Part shown: piece by piece, positions 59,961-64,000 of the stretch
Layout: every line of letters begins with the position of its first letter
Position numbering within the stretch: position 1 is the first letter of the stretch
NCBI GenBank assembly: GCA_050012775.1
Contig: JBEKGN010000019.1
Coordinates: 1 to 64,000, forward strand
Length of the DNA stretch: 64,000 bases
Direction: 5' to 3'
Source of the DNA: Roseiarcus sp050012775
Lineage (GTDB): Bacteria > Pseudomonadota > Alphaproteobacteria > Rhizobiales > Beijerinckiaceae
Translations under genes and position numbers: made by a program
Notes under the pieces: model-generated
What the model was told of the DNA's origin: nothing
The model's input: only the letters and a program-made list of their open reading frames with translations
Databases searched by the model: none

Positions 59961-61964
59961 ATGACCGGCGCGCCCAAGTCTCCGTCAACCCGCGAAACCG
60001 AATTCGCCGCCGCCCCGCTCGAGGAAGAGGCCGACGAGGCTTCCGCGTCGCTGGATTTCGACCTCGACGAAGCCGAGGCGCAGCCGGGCCCGCTGGCGCG
60101 CGGCGCGGCGGCGATCAAGTCGTTCTGGAAGCACGCGCCGCTCGGCCCCGGCGTCTACCGCATGATCGGCGCCGACGGCGAGGTGCTCTATGTCGGCAAG
60201 GCGCGCTCGATCAAGAAGCGCGTCCAGAGCTATACGACGCCGGAGCGCCAGACCATCCGCATCGCCCGAATGATCGCGCAGACCGTGTCGATGGTCTTCG
60301 TCACCACCGAGACCGAGGCCGAGGCGCTGCTGCTGGAGGCCAATTTCATCAAGCAGCTCAAGCCGCGCTACAACGTGCTGCTGCGCGACGACAAGAGCTT
60401 CCCCTATATTCTCATCACCAGCGGCCATGAAGCGCCGCGCCTCGTCAAGCATCGCGGCGCGCGCTCGATGTCAGGCGATTATTTCGGACCCTTCGCCAAC
60501 GCCGGCGCGGTGTTCCGCACCCTCAACGCGCTGCAGCGCGCCTTCCTTTTGCGCACCTGTCCGGACAGCTATTACGAGAACCGCACGCGGCCGTGCCTGC
60601 TCTACCAGATCAAGCGCTGCTCGGCGCCCTGCACCGGCGAGATCGCGCTTGACGACTATGCCGAGCTGGTCGCCGAGGCGCGCGACTTCCTCTCCGGGCG
60701 CAGCCGCGCGATCCGCCAGCGCCTCGCCAAGGACATGAGCGAAGCCGCGGAGGCGCTGGAATTCGAAAAGGCCGCGCGCCTGCGCGACCGCATCTCCGCG
60801 CTCTCGGCGATCCAGGGCGAGCAGAACGTCAACCCGCGCTCGGTGCCGGAGGCCGACGTGTTCGCGATCTGCGAGGAGGCGGGGCAGTTCTGCATCGAGG
60901 CGTTCTTCTTCCGCACCTACCAGAACTGGGGCAATCGCGCCTATTTTCCCCGCGCCGATCGCGCGCTGAGCGCCGCCGAGGTGCTCGATTCCTTCCTCGC
61001 GCAATTCTATCTCGAGCGGCCCGCGCCGCGGCTGGTGCTGCTCAGCCACGAAGTCGCGTCGCGCGAATCCCTGCGCGACGTCCTGAGCGCGCGCGCCGGC
61101 CATCGCATCGCCGTCGGCGCGCCGCGGCGCGGCGAAAAGAAGGAGCTGGTCGACAACGCCCTGCGCAACGCGCGCGAGGCGCTTTCGCGCAAATTGGCGG
61201 AGGCGGCGAGCCAGGAAAAGCTGCTCGGCGCGCTTCGAGCGGCGTTCGGCGTCGCGACGCCGCTTCGCCGCGTCGAGGTCTACGACAATTCGCACATCAT
61301 GGGCGCGAACGCGATCGGCGCGATGATCGTCGCCGGGCCGGAAGGCTTCGTCAAAAACCAGTACCGCACCTTCAACATCAAGAGCGCGGCGCTGACGCCG
61401 GGCGACGATTACGCGATGATGCGCGAGGTGCTGAGCCGCCGCTTCGCGCGCCTCGCCAGGCAAGCGGCGGAAGCGCCCGCGCACGCCGATGACGGCGCCT
61501 TTCCCGAGCGGCCCGATCTCGTGATCATCGACGGCGGGCGCGGGCAGTTCGAGGCGGCGCGGCAGGTTTTCGCCGAACTCGGCGTCGAGGGCGTGCATCT
61601 CGCCTCGATCGCCAAGGGGCCGGACCGCAACGCCGGGCGTGAAACCTTCTTCGTCGAGGGGCGCGAGCCGTTCAAGCTTCAGCCGCGCGATCCCGCGCTG
61701 TTCTTCGTGCAGCGGCTGCGCGACGAGGCCCATCGCTTCGCCATCGGCACGCATCGCGCCAAGCGCAAGAAGGAATTCGTGAAAAGCCCGCTCGACGAAA
61801 TCCCCGGCATCGGCCCGGCGAGGAAGCGCGCGCTGCTGCACGCTTTCGGCTCGGCCAAGGACGTCGCCCGCGCCGGCCTCGCCGACCTCGAGAAAACCCC
61901 CGGCCTCAACGCCGCGACGGCGAAGCTGGTCTATGATTTCTTTCACGAAGTCGACAGGGCGTGA
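59961..61964 (+). CDS. uvrC: Excinuclease ABC subunit C
   Basis: This 667-residue nucleotide excision repair nuclease makes the 3' and 5' incisions around DNA damage with UvrAB. An acidic, low-complexity N-terminal extension of about 50 residues precedes the GIY-YIG domain (GPGVYRMIGADGEVLYVGKA). Then come the cysteine-containing RTCPDSYYENRTRPCLLYQI region, the UVR motif (DMSEAAEALEFEKAARLRDR), the RNase H-like domain (EVYDNSHIMG, VIIDGGRGQFEAA) and a C-terminal helix-hairpin-helix (EIPGIGPARKRALL). The extension is longer than in E. coli. No LexA-type box is seen upstream. Confidence 0.95.
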   Translation: MTGAPKSPSTRETEFAAAPLEEEADEASASLDFDLDEAEAQPGPLARGAAAIKSFWKHAPLGPGVYRMIGADGEVLYVGKARSIKKRVQSYTTPERQTIRIARMIAQTVSMVFVTTETEAEALLLEANFIKQLKPRYNVLLRDDKSFPYILITSGHEAPRLVKHRGARSMSGDYFGPFANAGAVFRTLNALQRAFLLRTCPDSYYENRTRPCLLYQIKRCSAPCTGEIALDDYAELVAEARDFLSGRSRAIRQRLAKDMSEAAEALEFEKAARLRDRISALSAIQGEQNVNPRSVPEADVFAICEEAGQFCIEAFFFRTYQNWGNRAYFPRADRALSAAEVLDSFLAQFYLERPAPRLVLLSHEVASRESLRDVLSARAGHRIAVGAPRRGEKKELVDNALRNAREALSRKLAEAASQEKLLGALRAAFGVATPLRRVEVYDNSHIMGANAIGAMIVAGPEGFVKNQYRTFNIKSAALTPGDDYAMMREVLSRRFARLARQAAEAPAHADDGAFPERPDLVIIDGGRGQFEAARQVFAELGVEGVHLASIAKGPDRNAGRETFFVEGREPFKLQPRDPALFFVQRLRDEAHRFAIGTHRAKRKKEFVKSPLDEIPGIGPARKRALLHAFGSAKDVARAGLADLEKTPGLNAATAKLVYDFFHEVDRA

Positions 61965-62003
61965 GCGCGCATGGTAGGGGCGGGCGCCTCTGAAGGACGC
62001 ATC

Positions 62004-62915
62004 ATGCTCGAAGGCCTGCCCCCCAACAACGCCACGCATACGCTGCGCCTCGTCAGCGACGAAAAGCGCGCGCGCGCCGTCGCCGATCTCATCGTCGAGA
62101 GTTTCGAGCCGGCCGAGGCCGCTTCGACCGCCTTCGAGACCGAGGAGCGCTGGCCGGGTGGCGGCCGGGCCTGGCTGGTCGAAGCCTATTTCGGTTTCGC
62201 GCCCGACGAGGACGCTCTTCGCGATCTCGTCGCCGTCGCCGCCGGGCCGGATGCGGCGAAGGCCGTCGAGTTCGGCGTCACGGAAAAGCGCGACTGGGTC
62301 GCCAATTCGCTCGCTGGATTGGCGCCGGTGCGCGCCGGGCGCTTTCTCGTCCATGGCGCGCATGACCGCGCTGCGCTTCGCGCCGGCGACGTCGGCGTCG
62401 AGATCGAGGCGGGCCTCGCCTTCGGCACCGGCCACCACGGCACCACGCGCGGCTGCCTCTTGCATTTCGATCGCGTTCTCAAGCGCCGCCGGCCGCGAAA
62501 GGTCCTCGACGTCGGCTGCGGCGCCGGCGTGCTCGCCATCGCCGCCGCCGAGGTGTTGCGGCGCAAAGTGTGGCTCGGCGACATCGATCCCGTGGCGGTC
62601 GAGGTCGCCAACCAAAACGCGCGCCTCAACGGCGTCGGCGCCTATTGCAAGGCGATCGTCTCGCGCGGCGTGGAGAATCTGCAACTGCGCGAGGGCGCGC
62701 CTTACGACCTCGTCTTCGCCAACATCCTCGCCAAGCCGCTGCGCCTGCTCGCGCCCTCGCTCGCCGCCGTGACGGCGCCCGAGGGCGAGGCGATCGTCTC
62801 GGGCCTGCTGCTCAGCGACGCGCCGGGCGTGCTGGCGGCATGGCGCGGGCAGGGGTTTCACCTCGCCGAGCGGATCGATTTGGAGGGTTGGGCGAGCTTG
62901 CGGCTGAGGCGGTGA
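62004..62915 (+). CDS. prmA: Ribosomal protein L11 methyltransferase
   Basis: This 303-residue SAM-dependent methyltransferase trimethylates ribosomal protein L11. An N-terminal recognition domain is followed by GLAFGTGHHGTTRGCL, the SAM motif VLDVGCGAGVLAIAAAE and the NPPF-like motif here read as FANILAKPL, which is normal for PrmA. The ATG at 62004 follows GAAGGA; an earlier ATG is at 61971. It lies 39 bases after uvrC and is probably transcribed with it. Confidence 0.92.
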   Translation: MLEGLPPNNATHTLRLVSDEKRARAVADLIVESFEPAEAASTAFETEERWPGGGRAWLVEAYFGFAPDEDALRDLVAVAAGPDAAKAVEFGVTEKRDWVANSLAGLAPVRAGRFLVHGAHDRAALRAGDVGVEIEAGLAFGTGHHGTTRGCLLHFDRVLKRRRPRKVLDVGCGAGVLAIAAAEVLRRKVWLGDIDPVAVEVANQNARLNGVGAYCKAIVSRGVENLQLREGAPYDLVFANILAKPLRLLAPSLAAVTAPEGEAIVSGLLLSDAPGVLAAWRGQGFHLAERIDLEGWASLRLRR

Positions 62916-62930
62916 GGGGCGAGCGCCGCC

Positions 62931-64000
62931 TCAATCAAACGCCCGCGCCGCGATCCCCGCCAGGTCGGCCTTCCCCGGCTCGACGAAGGGGCCTTCGAAA
63001 CACTCGGCGGAGAAGCGCGAGGCGACCATCGTCGGCGACCAATGGTCCGCCGCGACGCCCATTTTCTTCTTGAGGAAGCGGACGAAGTCGACGGGCGAGG
63101 AGACTTCGCGCCAGACGCTGGGCAGAAACAGGCCGGCGGCCCGGCCGTCGCGCAGCAGGAGGCCGTCCCGATCGGGCCGCAACTGGGCGATCAATTCCTG
63201 TTCGCTTCGGCAGGGGATCGGCGCCGCGGGCGAAAGCACCGAGATCTTGATCGTGATATCAGGCAATTCGGCGCGCTGGAGCGGCGCGAAGCGAGGATCG
63301 CCGAAGCCGGCCTTGACCGCATTGGCGCCGACGTCTCCGGCCAGAGGCCGGTGCGGGAACAGCGAACCGACGCAGCCGCGTAAGGACGCGCCGCGCTCCA
63401 GAGTGGCGAAGGCGGCGCGGTGCGCCGTCAGGCTCGGCGGCAGACCCGGGTCGGCGACAATATGGGGCGTCGCCCCGCCATGGGTCGCGGCGAAGTCCAG
63501 ACACGCCGAGGCGATGGCGACGAGACGATCCTGATCGAGTTTTCTGAGCCGCGCCGCGCCCGGATATTCGAACGCGAAGGCGCCGTAGCCGACGACGCGA
63601 TCTCTCGGGCCGCCTGCCTGATCCGACCCAGCGAAGGCCAATCCCGTCGCCCGCATGCGAAGGCTGTGCGCGCGGCGGATCGCGCCCTTCAGGCTGACGA
63701 AGCCGCAGGCGTTGGCGGGGCCGAGTTCGCTCCAGCGGCCGCTCTCGATCAGGCCGCGCGTCTCGGCGTCCTGAGCGCGCGCGGCCTCGCGGGCGAGAAA
63801 ATGCGAAAGGTCGGAGGAAATGCAGATCGCCGTCTCCGGTCCGCCCCACAGGCGGCGCAGCGCCTCCTCGACGAGGTCGGGCGCCGCGTCGCCGACCAGC
63901 ACCGGCGCGATCTCGAGCTTTGGGATCAGGCGCTGCAGAAAGATCAGCAGCATTTCCAGGCTGTGCTCGCCCTCGAACGGCCTCGCGTCGACGGCGACCT
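62931..64000 (-). CDS. Memo-AMMECR1 fusion protein (partial, runs off the right edge)
   Basis: The visible 356 codons contain the end of a Memo-like domain (VAVDARPFEGEHSLEMLLIF at the edge, then ISSDLSHFLA, LIESGRWSELGPANACG) and an AMMECR1 domain from about residue 190 onward (LRGCVGSLFPHRPLAGDVGANAVKAGFGDPRF, split here; DGLLLRDGRAAGLFLPSVW). The two are parts B and A of the AmmeMemoRadiSam group, here in one chain. Function is not known; the third partner is a radical SAM protein, which I cannot see. The true start lies beyond position 64000. It is convergent with prmA. Confidence 0.9.
   Translation of the reverse strand, partial: VAVDARPFEGEHSLEMLLIFLQRLIPKLEIAPVLVGDAAPDLVEEALRRLWGGPETAICISSDLSHFLAREAARAQDAETRGLIESGRWSELGPANACGFVSLKGAIRRAHSLRMRATGLAFAGSDQAGGPRDRVVGYGAFAFEYPGAARLRKLDQDRLVAIASACLDFAATHGGATPHIVADPGLPPSLTAHRAAFATLERGASLRGCVGSLFPHRPLAGDVGANAVKAGFGDPRFAPLQRAELPDITIKISVLSPAAPIPCRSEQELIAQLRPDRDGLLLRDGRAAGLFLPSVWREVSSPVDFVRFLKKKMGVAADHWSPTMVASRFSAECFEGPFVEPGKADLAGIAARAFD

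Noticed and set aside
60471..62861. A 796-residue open frame on the - strand
   Set aside because: It is antisense to uvrC and prmA, both unmistakable, and has the repetitive Arg/Ala/Glu composition of a shadow frame.

Overview
The window looks like a chromosomal segment of a high-GC alphaproteobacterium, most likely of the order Hyphomicrobiales (Rhizobiales). The evidence is the dense GC-rich coding, a DUF736 gene, a LexA-type direct repeat of the alphaproteobacterial form, and many proteins of a rhizobial/methylotroph flavour. I cannot name genus or species. I saw no rRNA gene, no intact tRNA gene and no CRISPR array.

Positions 1-1610 look like the end of an integrated element: an IS256-type transposase remnant, a DUF736 gene with a terminator, and a 17-base copy of a tRNA-Ser 3' end that could be an attachment site.

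Positions 1800-24800 hold catabolic genes for sugar acids and hydroxy acids. A tetronate block (ltnD, LacI regulator, otnK, otnC) is followed by RraA-like and DapA-like aldolases. A reverse-strand sugar ABC transporter comes next, carrying two tandem LVIVD beta-propeller genes, a truncated hydroxyacid dehydrogenase and an MFS exporter. A FadR-type regulator then starts a forward run: TPP enzyme, hydroxyacid dehydrogenase, SMP-30 lactonase, SDR and a threonine-synthase-like PLP enzyme. Three related palindromes around an AGCGCT core suggest one LacI-type regulon.

Positions 24780-34200 hold one reverse-strand operon joining a three-subunit molybdenum hydroxylase to a branched-chain-amino-acid-type ABC transporter with a fused LivH-LivM permease. 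A TetR gene is divergent and two palindromes lie in the gap.

Positions 34300-49400 are mixed: aldo/keto reductase, small cytochrome c, tandem PilZ protein, TauE/SafE permease, ispG, PaiB-like protein, PadR regulator, dienelactone hydrolase, universal stress protein, M24 protein, lipoprotein and prs. Between ispG and paiB sits a two-gene unit, a C-terminal HNH/AHH-like nuclease and an overlapping DUF2019 gene, preceded by a perfect LexA-type SOS box. This is my best candidate for an undescribed system: a DNA-damage-induced nuclease with its immunity protein.

Positions 49500-58700 hold a nucleoside uptake and salvage operon (BMP-type binding protein, ABC ATPase, two permeases, cdd, purine nucleoside phosphorylase, deoA, ghrA-like). 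A RutR-like operator precedes it and a RelE/XRE toxin-antitoxin pair interrupts it. The right end has a palindromic repeat family around a deleted GIY-YIG gene, then a small HTH protein, uvrC, prmA, and a Memo-AMMECR1 fusion that runs off the edge.
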